Source: Luteococcus sp038433135
GTDB lineage: Bacteria > Actinomycetota > Actinomycetes > Propionibacteriales > Propionibacteriaceae
Direction of reading: 5' to 3'
Assembly: GCF_038433135.1 (NCBI RefSeq)
Contig: NZ_JBCDMV010000008.1
Location: 186,001 to 250,000, forward strand
DNA: 64,000 bases
The position numbers and the translations under genes are program-made. The stretch's first letter is position 1; every line of letters begins with the position of its first letter. Under the pieces are notes generated by a model. The model saw only the letters and a list, made by a program, of their open reading frames with translations, did no database searches and was not told where the DNA came from. Below are positions 15,899-24,544 of this stretch, piece after piece.

Positions 15899-16840
15899 AT
15901 GACGACGACACCAGACACCGCCATCACCGCCACCGGGCTGCGCCGCCACCACGGCCGCGGCAAGGACCGCTTCGAGGCCGTCCGCGGCATCGACCTGGAG
16001 GTGCGCACCGGGGAACTGTTTGCACTGCTGGGCACCAATGGCGCCGGCAAGACCTCCACCCTGGAGGTACTCGAAGGGCTGGCCCCCGCCACGGGCGGCC
16101 GGGTCAGCGTGTTGGGCCACGATCCCTACCGGGAGCGCAGCCGGATCATCGGCCGGATGGGAATCATGCTGCAGCAGGCCGGCTTCAGCGACGACCTGAC
16201 CGTCGCGGAGACGGCCGCCATGTGGCATGCGACGCTGGATCGCCCCCGCCCCGTCGCCAGCACCCTGGCCGAGGTCCACCTCAGCCAGCGGACCGATGTG
16301 CGGATAAAGAGCCTCTCGGGTGGTGAGAAGCGACGGCTGGATCTGGGGCTGGCGCTGATGGGAAATCCCGAACTGCTCTTCCTGGACGAACCGACCACCG
16401 GCCTGGACCCGCAGAGCCGGCAGGTTACCTGGCAACTCATCCGCTCCCTGCTGGACGCGGGCACCACCGTCGTGCTCACCACGCACTACCTGGAGGAGGC
16501 CGAGGAGCTGGCCACCCGGCTGGCGATCATGGATCACGGCACGATCCACAGCCAGGGCAGCGTCGCGGAGATCATCGCCACCCAGAATGCCCGGATCAGC
16601 TTCGAGGTCGCGGACGCCTCCCGGCTGGCGCTCGGTGACCTGCCGGCGCTCACCACCGTCCCCCACCACACGGGTGCCCGGGTTGAGCTGGAGACCACCG
16701 AGCTGCAGGTCACGCTGGCCGCGCTGCTGGCCAGGGCAGATCAGCACCGCGTGCAGCTCGACCGGCTGGAGGCACGCAGCGCAACCCTCGAGCAGGCCTT
16801 CCTGTCCATCGCCGACGCCAGCACGCCCGTCGCCGCCTGA
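15899..16840 (+). CDS. ABC-2 exporter ATP-binding protein
   Basis: A 313-aa CcmA/DrrA-like ATPase: Walker A GTNGAGKT around residue 45, signature LSGGEKRRLDLGLALMGNP, and Walker B LLFLDEPTTGLDP. It partners the ABC-2 permease 33 nt downstream to form an exporter, commonly for drugs, lantibiotics or lipids in this family. Together with the following sensor kinase and regulator it makes a four-gene unit of the kind in which the two-component system senses and controls the exporter. Confidence 0.9.
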   Translation: MTTTPDTAITATGLRRHHGRGKDRFEAVRGIDLEVRTGELFALLGTNGAGKTSTLEVLEGLAPATGGRVSVLGHDPYRERSRIIGRMGIMLQQAGFSDDLTVAETAAMWHATLDRPRPVASTLAEVHLSQRTDVRIKSLSGGEKRRLDLGLALMGNPELLFLDEPTTGLDPQSRQVTWQLIRSLLDAGTTVVLTTHYLEEAEELATRLAIMDHGTIHSQGSVAEIIATQNARISFEVADASRLALGDLPALTTVPHHTGARVELETTELQVTLAALLARADQHRVQLDRLEARSATLEQAFLSIADASTPVAA

Positions 16841-16873
16841 ACCACCCACCCAGAACCGAGAAGGATAAGGACC

Positions 16874-17737
16874 ATGACCAGCACACTCGTCCCGCCCGCC
16901 GCCACCACGGCACCCACCACCCCAGCCCGTACGGCCGCCCGCTTCAGCCCCCGTCGGCTCGGCGGCTTGGCCCTGGCCGAGCTGAGGATGATGCTGCGCA
17001 ACAAGGTGAGCGTCTTCTACGCCGTCGCCATGGGGCCGTTGATGGTCTTGATGATGGCCGAGCTGCCGATCATCAAGCAGCTGGCCGACGCAATGCCGCG
17101 CGGTGGTCTGGCCACCATGCTCACCACCAACCTGGCCGTGATCGGGCTGAGCCTGGTGGTCTACTACAACCTGACCACTGCGGTGGTCGCCCGCCGTGAG
17201 GCCCTGGTGCTGAAGCGGTTGCGCTCCGGCTCGGCCAGCACGCTGGAGATCCTCACCGCCCTGGCCCTGCCCAATGTGTTGATCTTCCTGGTGCAAGTGC
17301 TGCTGGTGCTGGCGGTGGTCTCGGTGGTCTTCGGGGCGCCGACCTTCACCAACCCCGTGCTGCTGGTGCTGGGCCTGGTGTTGGGGGCAATCTTCTTCTC
17401 CCTGTGCAGCTTCCAGACCGGCGTCTCGACCCGCACCGTCGAGGCCGCACAGCTCACCACCATGCCCGGCATCCTGCTCTTCATTGCCATCTCCGGCCTG
17501 GTGCTGCCGTTGTCGATGCTGCCGGACCGACTGGAGCGGGCCGCCCATCTGCTCCCGGTGGCCCCGGTGGCCGAACTGGTGATGCTCGGCCTGAACGGCA
17601 CGACTCTGGACAAGCAGAGCCACGACTTCGGCGCCAGCTGGGTGGTCGCCGCGCAGCCCGTCGGGGTGATGGTCTTCTGGATCGTGCTGAGTGCCTGGTA
17701 CCTGAATCGCACCATGGCGTGGGAACCGCGCCGGTGA
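16874..17737 (+). CDS. ABC-2 type transporter permease
   Basis: A 287-aa membrane subunit with six hydrophobic segments. The N-terminal cytosolic tail of about 35 residues is rich in Ala, Pro and Thr, and the first helix follows MLRNKVSVFYAVAMG. The topology matches DrrB/NatB-like ABC-2 permeases. GAGAAGGATAAGG upstream of the ATG contains the ribosome binding site. It functions with the preceding ATPase; the substrate is unknown. Confidence 0.88.
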   Translation: MTSTLVPPAATTAPTTPARTAARFSPRRLGGLALAELRMMLRNKVSVFYAVAMGPLMVLMMAELPIIKQLADAMPRGGLATMLTTNLAVIGLSLVVYYNLTTAVVARREALVLKRLRSGSASTLEILTALALPNVLIFLVQVLLVLAVVSVVFGAPTFTNPVLLVLGLVLGAIFFSLCSFQTGVSTRTVEAAQLTTMPGILLFIAISGLVLPLSMLPDRLERAAHLLPVAPVAELVMLGLNGTTLDKQSHDFGASWVVAAQPVGVMVFWIVLSAWYLNRTMAWEPRR

Positions 17738-17793
17738 CACCCCATGGCTTGCAACCGGTTGGGCGTGGACTCGTGGCTGGAAGACTGGACGCC

Positions 17794-19023
17794 ATGAGTC
17801 TGCCCGACCGGTTGCTGGGCCGCACCGGACCGCAACGCTTCGACCGCGCAACCCGGGCGTCGACCGCCGTCTTCCTGCTGATGGGCCCCTTCATGGCACT
17901 CGGCGGCCTCGCCCAGATCAACGTCGTCACGCCCGGCTGGGCGCTGGTCGGCAGCGCCACGCTGGCACTGTTCGCCACCGTGCCGGCGGTGGCGAGCATC
18001 TGGCAGGCCCTGGACGTCTATCTGGGGCGAGGTGCGCCGCACCCCCGGCTGATCCCCGGCCTCCATCTGATGATCCTGCTGAACCTGCTGTGGAATGCGC
18101 TGCTTCTACCCACCGGCGGCTACGGTTACGGCACCCCGCATGCGATCGCCATCCTGGCCGCCACTGCCCCCGCGTCGCTGTTGGGGTGTCTGCTGCCCGC
18201 TCGCCGGCTCCACGCGATGATGCTCGCACTTGCGCTCTTCCCGCCCCTGATCAGCCTCGCCCGGGGCATGGACGCCCGACTGGTGGCCCTCACCACGCCC
18301 GGGCCCGTCCTGTTCAGCGTGCTGATGGCCTACACCTGCCGCTTCTCCGGTTGGATGCTGGGCGTGGTCAGTGAGCTGGAACAGGCACGCAACCTCAGCG
18401 CCCGGCTTGCCGTTGCCGAGGAGCGGCTGCGGTTCAGCCGTGACCTGCACGACGTGGTGGGCCGCAGCCTCTCGGCGATCGCGCTGAAGAGCCAGCTCGC
18501 GATCGAGCTTTCCCGGCGCGAGCGGCACGAGCGGGCCCAGCAGGAGATGACCGCCGTCCATGCCCTCGCCGACGAGGGACTGGCGGAGATGCGGGCTGTG
18601 GTGGCGGGCTATCGGAAGGCGGATCTGTCCGCGGAGCTGGCCGGTGCCCGGGCGATGCTGGTGGCCGCAGAGGTGCACCCCAGCGTGCTGGGCGACGACC
18701 TGGTGGCGGCTCTGCCGAGCCAGGCCCAGGAGGCCCTGGGCTGGGTGGTCCGCGAGGCGGTCACCAATGTGGTGCGACACGCGCAAGCCAGCTTCTGCAC
18801 CATTGCGCTGGAACTCGGTGAGACGGTGGTGCTCACCGTCACCAATGATGGGGTGGGCGCTCGGGGTGGTTCGCGTAGCGGCTCCGGGCTGCTGGGCCTG
18901 GCGGAGCGACTGGCCCCCTTGGGTGGCAGTATTCGCCACGGTCTGGTGGCCGGCCATTTCGTCGTCACCGTGACCCTGCCCGTCCAGCACACCTCACCAC
19001 TCCAGGAGGAGTTCCCCGGATGA
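17794..19023 (+). CDS. Sensor histidine kinase, NarL/DesK type
   Basis: A 409-aa kinase. Five or six membrane helices span residues 24-190, followed by a short coiled coil. The HisKA_3 box FSRDLHDVVGRSLS has its phosphoacceptor at H219, and a C-terminal HATPase has the N-box REAVTNVVRHA and G-box GSGLLGL. The membrane sensor without a large extracellular loop is like DesK and the bacitracin-type intramembrane sensors, which often watch their associated ABC exporter. Its stop overlaps the response regulator start by four bases (ATGA). Confidence 0.92.
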   Translation: MSLPDRLLGRTGPQRFDRATRASTAVFLLMGPFMALGGLAQINVVTPGWALVGSATLALFATVPAVASIWQALDVYLGRGAPHPRLIPGLHLMILLNLLWNALLLPTGGYGYGTPHAIAILAATAPASLLGCLLPARRLHAMMLALALFPPLISLARGMDARLVALTTPGPVLFSVLMAYTCRFSGWMLGVVSELEQARNLSARLAVAEERLRFSRDLHDVVGRSLSAIALKSQLAIELSRRERHERAQQEMTAVHALADEGLAEMRAVVAGYRKADLSAELAGARAMLVAAEVHPSVLGDDLVAALPSQAQEALGWVVREAVTNVVRHAQASFCTIALELGETVVLTVTNDGVGARGGSRSGSGLLGLAERLAPLGGSIRHGLVAGHFVVTVTLPVQHTSPLQEEFPG

Positions 19024-19625
19024 TCCGTGTCCTGATTGCCGATGACGAGACCCTGGTTCGAGACGCCCTGGCGTCGCTGCTCGAGCTCGACGACGACATC
19101 GACGTGGTGGGGGTCGCCGCCAGCGGCACCGAGGCGGTCGCGGCCGCCGCCCGGCTGCGGCCGGACCTGGCCCTGCTGGACCTGCAGATGCCCGGTCTGG
19201 ACGGGATCGAGGCGGCCAGCCAGATCCGTGCGGTGAACCCGGCCTGCAATTGCATCATCGTCACCAGCCATGGCCGGCCCGGCTACCTGAAGAAGGCGCT
19301 GGGTGTGGGGGTGCGCGGCTTCCTGCCCAAGACGACGTCGGCCAGCACCCTGGCCAGGGTCATCCGTGAGGTGCACGCCGGAGGCCGGCATGTGGATCCG
19401 CAACTGGCGGCCGAGGCGATCGCGGCCGGTGACTCCCCGCTGACCCCGCGGGAATCCGACGTGCTGGAGTACGCCGCCGACGGCGCCCCGGTGGAGGAGA
19501 TTGCCCTGCGGGCGCACCTGTCCGCCGGGACGGTGCGCAACTACCTGTCGTCGGCGGTGGCCAAGCTGGGCACCAACAACCGGCACGAGGCGATCCGGTT
19601 GGCCCAGAAGCAGGGCTGGATCTAG
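19020..19625 (+). CDS. Response regulator, NarL/LuxR family
   Basis: A 201-aa regulator: receiver domain with D8-D9 acidic pocket, phosphoacceptor D54 (LLDLQMPG), and K103 in FLPKTT. The LuxR-type helix-turn-helix begins near residue 140 (LTPRESDVLEYAADG...TVRNYLSSAVAKLG). It is the partner of the overlapping kinase and probably controls the ABC-2 exporter genes upstream. It is similar to DesR-like regulators with the usual ATGA coupling. Confidence 0.92.
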   Translation: MIRVLIADDETLVRDALASLLELDDDIDVVGVAASGTEAVAAAARLRPDLALLDLQMPGLDGIEAASQIRAVNPACNCIIVTSHGRPGYLKKALGVGVRGFLPKTTSASTLARVIREVHAGGRHVDPQLAAEAIAAGDSPLTPRESDVLEYAADGAPVEEIALRAHLSAGTVRNYLSSAVAKLGTNNRHEAIRLAQKQGWI

Positions 19626-19750
19626 CAAGTCGCTGTCACCCCACGCGATGATCACTCCTTCCCCACGATCCCGACCATGACCTGCATCCTCCCCTGCTCA
19701 CCAGGGGGCCGTCTGGGGGGGGTGCCACGTTAGTTGCCCCGTGACCGGAT

Positions 19751-19780
19751 TTGAGCGTGGGGGTACCGCGCTGGTAGTGT
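19751..19780 (+). promoter_or_regulatory. Promoter of rpsT
   Basis: TTGAGC (19751-19756), an 18-bp spacer and TAGTGT (19775-19780). The predicted start near 19787 gives a leader of about 75 nt before the rpsT GTG, long enough for the autogenous control known for S20 genes. The 19626-19750 stretch between the regulator and this promoter shows nothing recognisable. Confidence 0.5.
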
Positions 19781-19862
19781 GACCAGTCGCGTCCAATGAC
19801 GCACTCCAGCAAGACCAGCAGCACCGAAACTTCCAAACCAGTCCAGTCAAAGGGTTATCCAC

Positions 19863-20123
19863 GTGGCAAACATCAAGTCCCAGATGAAGCGCATCAAGAC
19901 CAACGAGAAGGCTCGTCAGCGCAACAAAGCCATCAAGTCGGGTCTGCGCACCGCCGTGCGTCGCTTCAACGAGGCCGTTGCCGCCGGTGACAACACCAAG
20001 GCCGTCGAGCTGGCCAGCGCCGCCAACCGCGCGCTGGACAAGGCCGTCTCCAAGGGCGTCATCCACAAGAACCAGGCCGCCAACCGCAAGTCGGCCATCT
20101 CCACCAAGGCCGCCTCGCTCTGA
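19863..20123 (+). CDS. rpsT: 30S ribosomal protein S20
   Basis: An 86-aa, strongly basic protein with the S20 signature ANIKSQMKRIKTNEKARQRNK, AVSKGVIHKNQAANRKS and a C-terminal Lys/Ala tail. It binds 16S rRNA early in 30S assembly. It starts with GTG after AAAGGG; S20 genes in other bacteria also use weak starts that are part of feedback control. Location next to holA and comEC is the standard bacterial arrangement. It has its own promoter and terminator. Confidence 0.97.
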   Translation: MANIKSQMKRIKTNEKARQRNKAIKSGLRTAVRRFNEAVAAGDNTKAVELASAANRALDKAVSKGVIHKNQAANRKSAISTKAASL

Positions 20124-20180
20124 ACCGAGCCCCGCAGTCTTGATGTGAGCCCCGCCCCGGCGGGGTGACAGATCTTCACA

Positions 20181-20226
20181 GGCCAGCGTCTCGTCCCGAC
20201 TGGGGGACGAGACGCTGGTCTTGTTG
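20181..20226 (+). terminator. Terminator of rpsT
   Basis: A long near-perfect stem, 20181-20197 with 20204-20220 (one mismatch, 6-nt loop), is followed by TTGTTG. A smaller CCCCGCC/GGCGGGG hairpin precedes it at 20150-20165. Confidence 0.75.
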
Positions 20227-20301
20227 CCCGCAGTCGGCCGCCGTCCACCCCTCCGGCCCCGGTGGCAGGCCGAACCGGGGCCGTGGTGGCCCGAATCGCG
20301 C

Positions 20302-21321
20302 TCAACCTTCCATGCCGTGCGCCCGATCCACCGCCAGCAGCAGCTGCTCCAGGGCGAAGTGCGGATCGCTGGCGGCCCCCTTCACCTGGGCATCGGCAGT
20401 GGCCACCGCCCGCAGGGCCTGCGATACCCCGCGCGGGCTCCAGGAGCGCGACAGCCGCGACAGGTCCTTCAACTTCCACGGCGGGACGCCCACCTCCCGA
20501 GCCATCTCCCCCTCCGAGAGCCGCGCCGAGCGGGCATCCAGATACTTGCCCAGGCCCCGCAGCGACGAGGCGACGGCGCTGGTCACCAGCACCGGGGCAA
20601 CCCCCGTCGACAGCGCCCAGCGCAGCTTCTCCAGCGCCGGGCCCGGACGGCCGCCCATGATGTCGTCGGCAACGGCAAAACTGGTGACATCGGCTCGGCC
20701 CGCAAAGTAGCGGGCGATCATCTGCGCCGTGACGTTCTGCCCCTCCCAGTCGCTGCCCAGCTGGGAGACCGCACCCGCCAGGGCCCGCAGGTCACTACCG
20801 ACCGCGTCCACCAGGGCCTGGGCTGCCTCCGCATCCATCCCGACCTTGATCCGGCGCGCCTCCGCACTGACCCAGCGTGGCAATTCCCAGGTCTTGATCG
20901 CCGCTGCCTCGCTGACCGGAACCTTGGCCTTCTTCAGCTTGTCCAGCAGGCCCTTGCCCTTCTGGCCGCCGCCGTGCACCAGAGTCAGGCTGAGATCCTC
21001 CCCGGGATTCACCGCACTGGCCAGGACGGCGTCAAAGAGGTCCTGCGACAGATTGGCCAGATCCTCGATCACCACGACGCTGGCCGCCGAGAACAGGGAA
21101 CCGCCGGTGAGTTCCGCCAACCGATTGCCCTCCAGATCAACCGCGGCCACCCTGGTCACCTCGGCGTCGGGCACCTGCTGGGTTGCAGCAGCGATCCTGG
21201 CGGCCACGGCCCGCTCCGCCAGCAGCCCCTCCGGGCCGCTCACCAGCAGGCAGGTGCCGAAGGGCGCCAGTGAATCGTTGTTGGGGCGTGCGCCGCGTTG
21301 TCCAGCCATGCGCCCAAGCAT
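20302..21321 (-). CDS. holA: DNA polymerase III subunit delta
   Basis: About 339 aa. The AAA+-like clamp-loader delta fold is recognisable: FGTCLLVSGPEGLLAERAV at the start, VVVIEDLANL, then the delta C-terminal collar domain (FALEQLLLAVDRAHG). Delta opens the beta clamp in the replisome. The Walker A is degenerate, as usual for delta. Two starts are close (21321 and 21309); I take the upstream one because a GGGGG tract precedes it. It is convergent with rpsT and divergent from the amidohydrolase gene. Confidence 0.9.
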   Translation of the reverse strand: MLGRMAGQRGARPNNDSLAPFGTCLLVSGPEGLLAERAVAARIAAATQQVPDAEVTRVAAVDLEGNRLAELTGGSLFSAASVVVIEDLANLSQDLFDAVLASAVNPGEDLSLTLVHGGGQKGKGLLDKLKKAKVPVSEAAAIKTWELPRWVSAEARRIKVGMDAEAAQALVDAVGSDLRALAGAVSQLGSDWEGQNVTAQMIARYFAGRADVTSFAVADDIMGGRPGPALEKLRWALSTGVAPVLVTSAVASSLRGLGKYLDARSARLSEGEMAREVGVPPWKLKDLSRLSRSWSPRGVSQALRAVATADAQVKGAASDPHFALEQLLLAVDRAHGMEG

Positions 21322-21425
21322 GCCAGCCCCCACCGACAGATTTCGCACCACTGTTCGCTCTGTGCGTGTTCGCCCTCGGCGTTCTGGTGGTGGTTCCATG
21401 GCAGATGGATGGCAGCGTGGAGAAC

Positions 21426-22262
21426 ATGGTTGAACCGAGCAAGGAAGTCCTGGACCGGGGCGAGGCCGTGGAGGGCTTCGAATTCCTCGGCAGTTGGGAT
21501 GGCCCCGTGCTGGCCACGGCCATCCACACCGGGCATGACCTCCGCCCCGAGGTGGCCGACCTGATGGCCCTGGCTGAGGGCGACCGGCTGCGCGAGGAGG
21601 ATCCCTTCACCCACCTGATCGGCCAGCTGGTGCCGGCCAGGGTGATGGTGAACCGTTCCCGCTTCGAGGTGGACCTCAACCGGGATGAGGCCGCCGCCGT
21701 CTACCGCCGTCCGGAGGACTGTTGGGGCCTGGAGGTCTGGCGCGGCGGCGAGCTGCCACCTGACGTCGCCGAACGATCGCTGGCCCTGCACCGCAGCTTC
21801 TACGCCGCCCTGGCGGAGCGCTTGGACGAGCTGGCCGAGCGCGGGCCCTTTGTGCTCTACGACGTGCACTCCTACAACCACCGTCGCGACGGGGCCGATG
21901 CCCCCAGCTCTCCGCAGCAGGAGAATCCGGACGTGAACGTCGGCACCGGCTCCCTGGACCGCGAGCTGTGGGGCGACGTGGTGGACGCCTTCTGCGGGAG
22001 CCTGAGCATTTCCGACGATCCCCAGCCGCTCGACGTGCGGGAGAATGTCCGCTTCCGTGGCGCCCACCTGGCCGCCTGGGTGCACGGCCGGTACCCGGGC
22101 CGTGGTTGCGCCCTGGCCCTGGAGTTCAAGAAGACCTTCATGGACGAGTGGACGGGCTCCTTCGATCCGGATCGAGTGGCCCAGCTCTCCCGGGCGCTGG
22201 AGGGAACCCTTGCCCCGGTGACCGAGGCGCTGCGCCGCGGTCATGGTCTGGACGCCCCATGA
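21426..22262 (+). CDS. N-formylglutamate amidohydrolase family protein
   Basis: About 278 aa. The FGase/M14-like zinc fold is indicated by AIHTGHD (H34), the substrate-binding NRSRFEVDLNR (76-86) and YDVHSYNH (D146, H148). Classical HutG hydrolyses N-formyl-L-glutamate in histidine degradation, but no hut genes are nearby. Instead it overlaps by four bases (ATGA) a QEGLA-motif protein, which in turn overlaps an ATP-grasp ligase. It is therefore more likely an amide- or peptide-cleaving enzyme of that pathway. Start chosen at the ATG at 21426 with GGAG upstream; an ATG at 21405 is an alternative. Confidence 0.85.
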   Translation: MVEPSKEVLDRGEAVEGFEFLGSWDGPVLATAIHTGHDLRPEVADLMALAEGDRLREEDPFTHLIGQLVPARVMVNRSRFEVDLNRDEAAAVYRRPEDCWGLEVWRGGELPPDVAERSLALHRSFYAALAERLDELAERGPFVLYDVHSYNHRRDGADAPSSPQQENPDVNVGTGSLDRELWGDVVDAFCGSLSISDDPQPLDVRENVRFRGAHLAAWVHGRYPGRGCALALEFKKTFMDEWTGSFDPDRVAQLSRALEGTLAPVTEALRRGHGLDAP

Positions 22263-23458
22263 CGAAGAGCGCCACCGAGACCCGTGGCGAGGTGTTGGCC
22301 GACACGGATCGGCGGGTGGATCTGGAACTGGCCCGGGTGGCGGAGACCTTCCGCTTCCTGCTGGACCTCACCCCCGTCGATGCGGCCGACTGCCGTCGGC
22401 GTTGGTTGGACGGTGACACCAGCGACCCGGTCTTCAGTTACCGCGAACTGTCCACCGACCCGGATGTGGCCCTGGCCACCCTCGACCGGATCGATCTGTC
22501 GGCGGTGCAGAACCCCACCATCGCCACGCTGCTGGGCACCAAGCAACGCGAACTGCGTCTGCAGGCGGAGTTGCTGCGCGCCCGCAACACCCCAGACTTC
22601 CAGCCGCTGGCCGTGGAGCTCTTCGGCGGCGTGAGCCCGGAGCTGCGCCACGCCGCCCTGGAGATCCTGGAGGCGGTCAGCACCGAGCCGGAGCCCTCGG
22701 ATCCGGTGGGCGCCGAGGAATTCCATGCCTTGGCCCAGGCGGAGATCGACTGGTACCGGGAACAGTTCCCGGACGTGGTGATGCATGCCGAGCTCCGCGA
22801 TGACGTCAACGGCGTTCTGGTCAGCGGTGATTCGCTGCTGATCGGCCGGCAGACGACCGTCCAGCGTCGGCGGGCCACCGCGCTGCTGCAACACGAGGTC
22901 GGCACCCACCTGGTGACCCAGGTCAACGGCGCGGCCCAGCCGTTGCGCTGTCTTGGCGCCGGGCTGGCCGGCTATGACGAGACGCAGGAAGGTCTCGCGG
23001 TGCTCGCGGAGATCGCCGTCGGCGAGCTGACCCGCACCCGGCTGCGCCAGCTGGCGGGACGGGTGCTGACCGTCGATGCACTGCTCGCCGGCGCCGGCTT
23101 CGGCGACGCCTGGCAGCAACTGGTCAGCCGTGGCTTCCGACGCGGCAGTGCCTTCACCACAGTGATGCGGGTCTACCGCTCCGGTGGCTTCCCGAAGGAT
23201 GCCTGCTACCTGCGGGGACTGCTGGACCTCCTGGTTCACCTGGAACAGGGCGGCAACCTGTCGCTCTTCTACCTGGGCAAGTTCGCCCTGGCCGACCTGC
23301 CACTGATGGAGCGGTTGGAGGCCGACGGACTGCTCACCCCGGCACGGATCAGCCCCCGATATCTGGGCGACCCGACGGCTCGGCGACGCCTGGCCAATGC
23401 TCCGCGCTCTCCACTTTCAGCCCAAACCGCCACACCCGACCCCAAGGAGAATCCATGA
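22259..23458 (+). CDS. QEGLA-motif protein (DUF1704, MATCAP-like metallopeptidase)
   Basis: A 399-aa protein of the family called flavohemoglobin expression-modulating QEGLA motif proteins. The zinc-peptidase-like HEVGTH is at 212-217 and the name-giving QEGLA at 243-247, giving two histidines and a downstream glutamate as probable metal ligands. The eukaryotic relative MATCAP is a tubulin carboxypeptidase, so a carboxypeptidase role is plausible (inference). The bacterial substrate is unknown. It overlaps both neighbours by four bases, so all three cassette proteins are probably made in equal amounts. Confidence 0.88.
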   Translation: MTKSATETRGEVLADTDRRVDLELARVAETFRFLLDLTPVDAADCRRRWLDGDTSDPVFSYRELSTDPDVALATLDRIDLSAVQNPTIATLLGTKQRELRLQAELLRARNTPDFQPLAVELFGGVSPELRHAALEILEAVSTEPEPSDPVGAEEFHALAQAEIDWYREQFPDVVMHAELRDDVNGVLVSGDSLLIGRQTTVQRRRATALLQHEVGTHLVTQVNGAAQPLRCLGAGLAGYDETQEGLAVLAEIAVGELTRTRLRQLAGRVLTVDALLAGAGFGDAWQQLVSRGFRRGSAFTTVMRVYRSGGFPKDACYLRGLLDLLVHLEQGGNLSLFYLGKFALADLPLMERLEADGLLTPARISPRYLGDPTARRRLANAPRSPLSAQTATPDPKENP

Positions 23459-24492
23459 AGATCGGCTTCGTCGTCAACGACATCGCCACCGAACAGCCCG
23501 GTTACACCACCACCCGGCTGGCGCTGACCGCCTGCCAGTTGGGCCACGAGGTGGGAATCATCGGGCTCGGAGACTTCAACTACCTGCCCGACGGCTCGCT
23601 CGGAGCCTTGGTGCACGCCGGCTCCGCCAAGAACTATCGCTCCCACAAGCGCTATCTGGACGATGTGAAGGCCGACCCCGGCGAGCAGACCATTCTGGGC
23701 GACTTCGACGTGATCATGCTGCGTTCTGACCCCGCCAGTGACCCGGAGCGCCCCTGGGCGAGCACCGCGGGCGTGGCCTTCGGCCAGTTGATCGCCTCCA
23801 CCGGCGTGCTGGTGGTGAACGATCCGGAGACCCTGGCCACAGCCATGAGCAAGGCCTACTTCCAGCACTTCCCGGAGATCGTGCGCCCCAAGACCCTGAT
23901 CAGCCGCGACAAGGAGCAGATCTCCGCCTTCGTCAAGGAGCTCGGGGGCCAGGCGGTGCTCAAGCCGCTGCAGGGTTCCGGCGGATCCGGTGTCTTCCTG
24001 GTCACCAAGGAGGAGTCGCCAAATCTCAGCCAGATCATCGAGGCGATCGCCCGCGACGGCTATGTGGTGGCGCAGGAATACCTACCGGCGGCGGCCGACG
24101 GCGACACCCGGCTCTTCGTGATGGACGGCAAGCCGCTGAAGGTGGATGGCAAGTACGCCGCCTTCCGCCGCGTGAACGAGACCGCTGACCTGCGCTCGAA
24201 TATCTCGGCCGGGGGCCGGATCCGCGAGGCGGAGATCACCGACGACATGCTGAAGATGGTCAATGCCATCCGGCCGAAGCTGGTCAGCGACGGCATGTTC
24301 CTGGTGGGTCTGGACATCGTCGGCGACAAGCTGATGGAGATCAATGTCTTCACCCCCGGTGGGCTGGGTAGCTCGCAGAACATCTACAAGACCGACTTCA
24401 CCCCGAAGGTGATCGAGGCCCTGGAACGCAAGGTGCTGATGCGTTCCCACTACCCGCACGGGCTGCCGAACAAGGCGCTGGCCGCCATGTGA
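23455..24492 (+). CDS. Glutathione-synthetase-like ATP-grasp ligase
   Basis: A 345-aa protein with a GshB-type fold: N-terminal substrate domain (MKIGFVVNDI), ATP-grasp lysine region VLKPLQGSGGSGVF around residues 166-179, and C-terminal metal-binding EINVFTPGG near 303-311. GshB joins gamma-glutamylcysteine to glycine. This protein could instead attach an amino acid to a peptide or small molecule, because no gshA is present and its partners are two peptidase-like enzymes. It is the last gene of the ATGA-coupled cassette, with AAGGAG in front of the ATG. It is convergent with comEC. Confidence 0.88.
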   Translation: MKIGFVVNDIATEQPGYTTTRLALTACQLGHEVGIIGLGDFNYLPDGSLGALVHAGSAKNYRSHKRYLDDVKADPGEQTILGDFDVIMLRSDPASDPERPWASTAGVAFGQLIASTGVLVVNDPETLATAMSKAYFQHFPEIVRPKTLISRDKEQISAFVKELGGQAVLKPLQGSGGSGVFLVTKEESPNLSQIIEAIARDGYVVAQEYLPAAADGDTRLFVMDGKPLKVDGKYAAFRRVNETADLRSNISAGGRIREAEITDDMLKMVNAIRPKLVSDGMFLVGLDIVGDKLMEINVFTPGGLGSSQNIYKTDFTPKVIEALERKVLMRSHYPHGLPNKALAAM

Positions 24493-24544
24493 CCAGGCTT
24501 GCCCGCCCGATGGTGGGACGATTACCGACCGATGGGCCGCTCGT

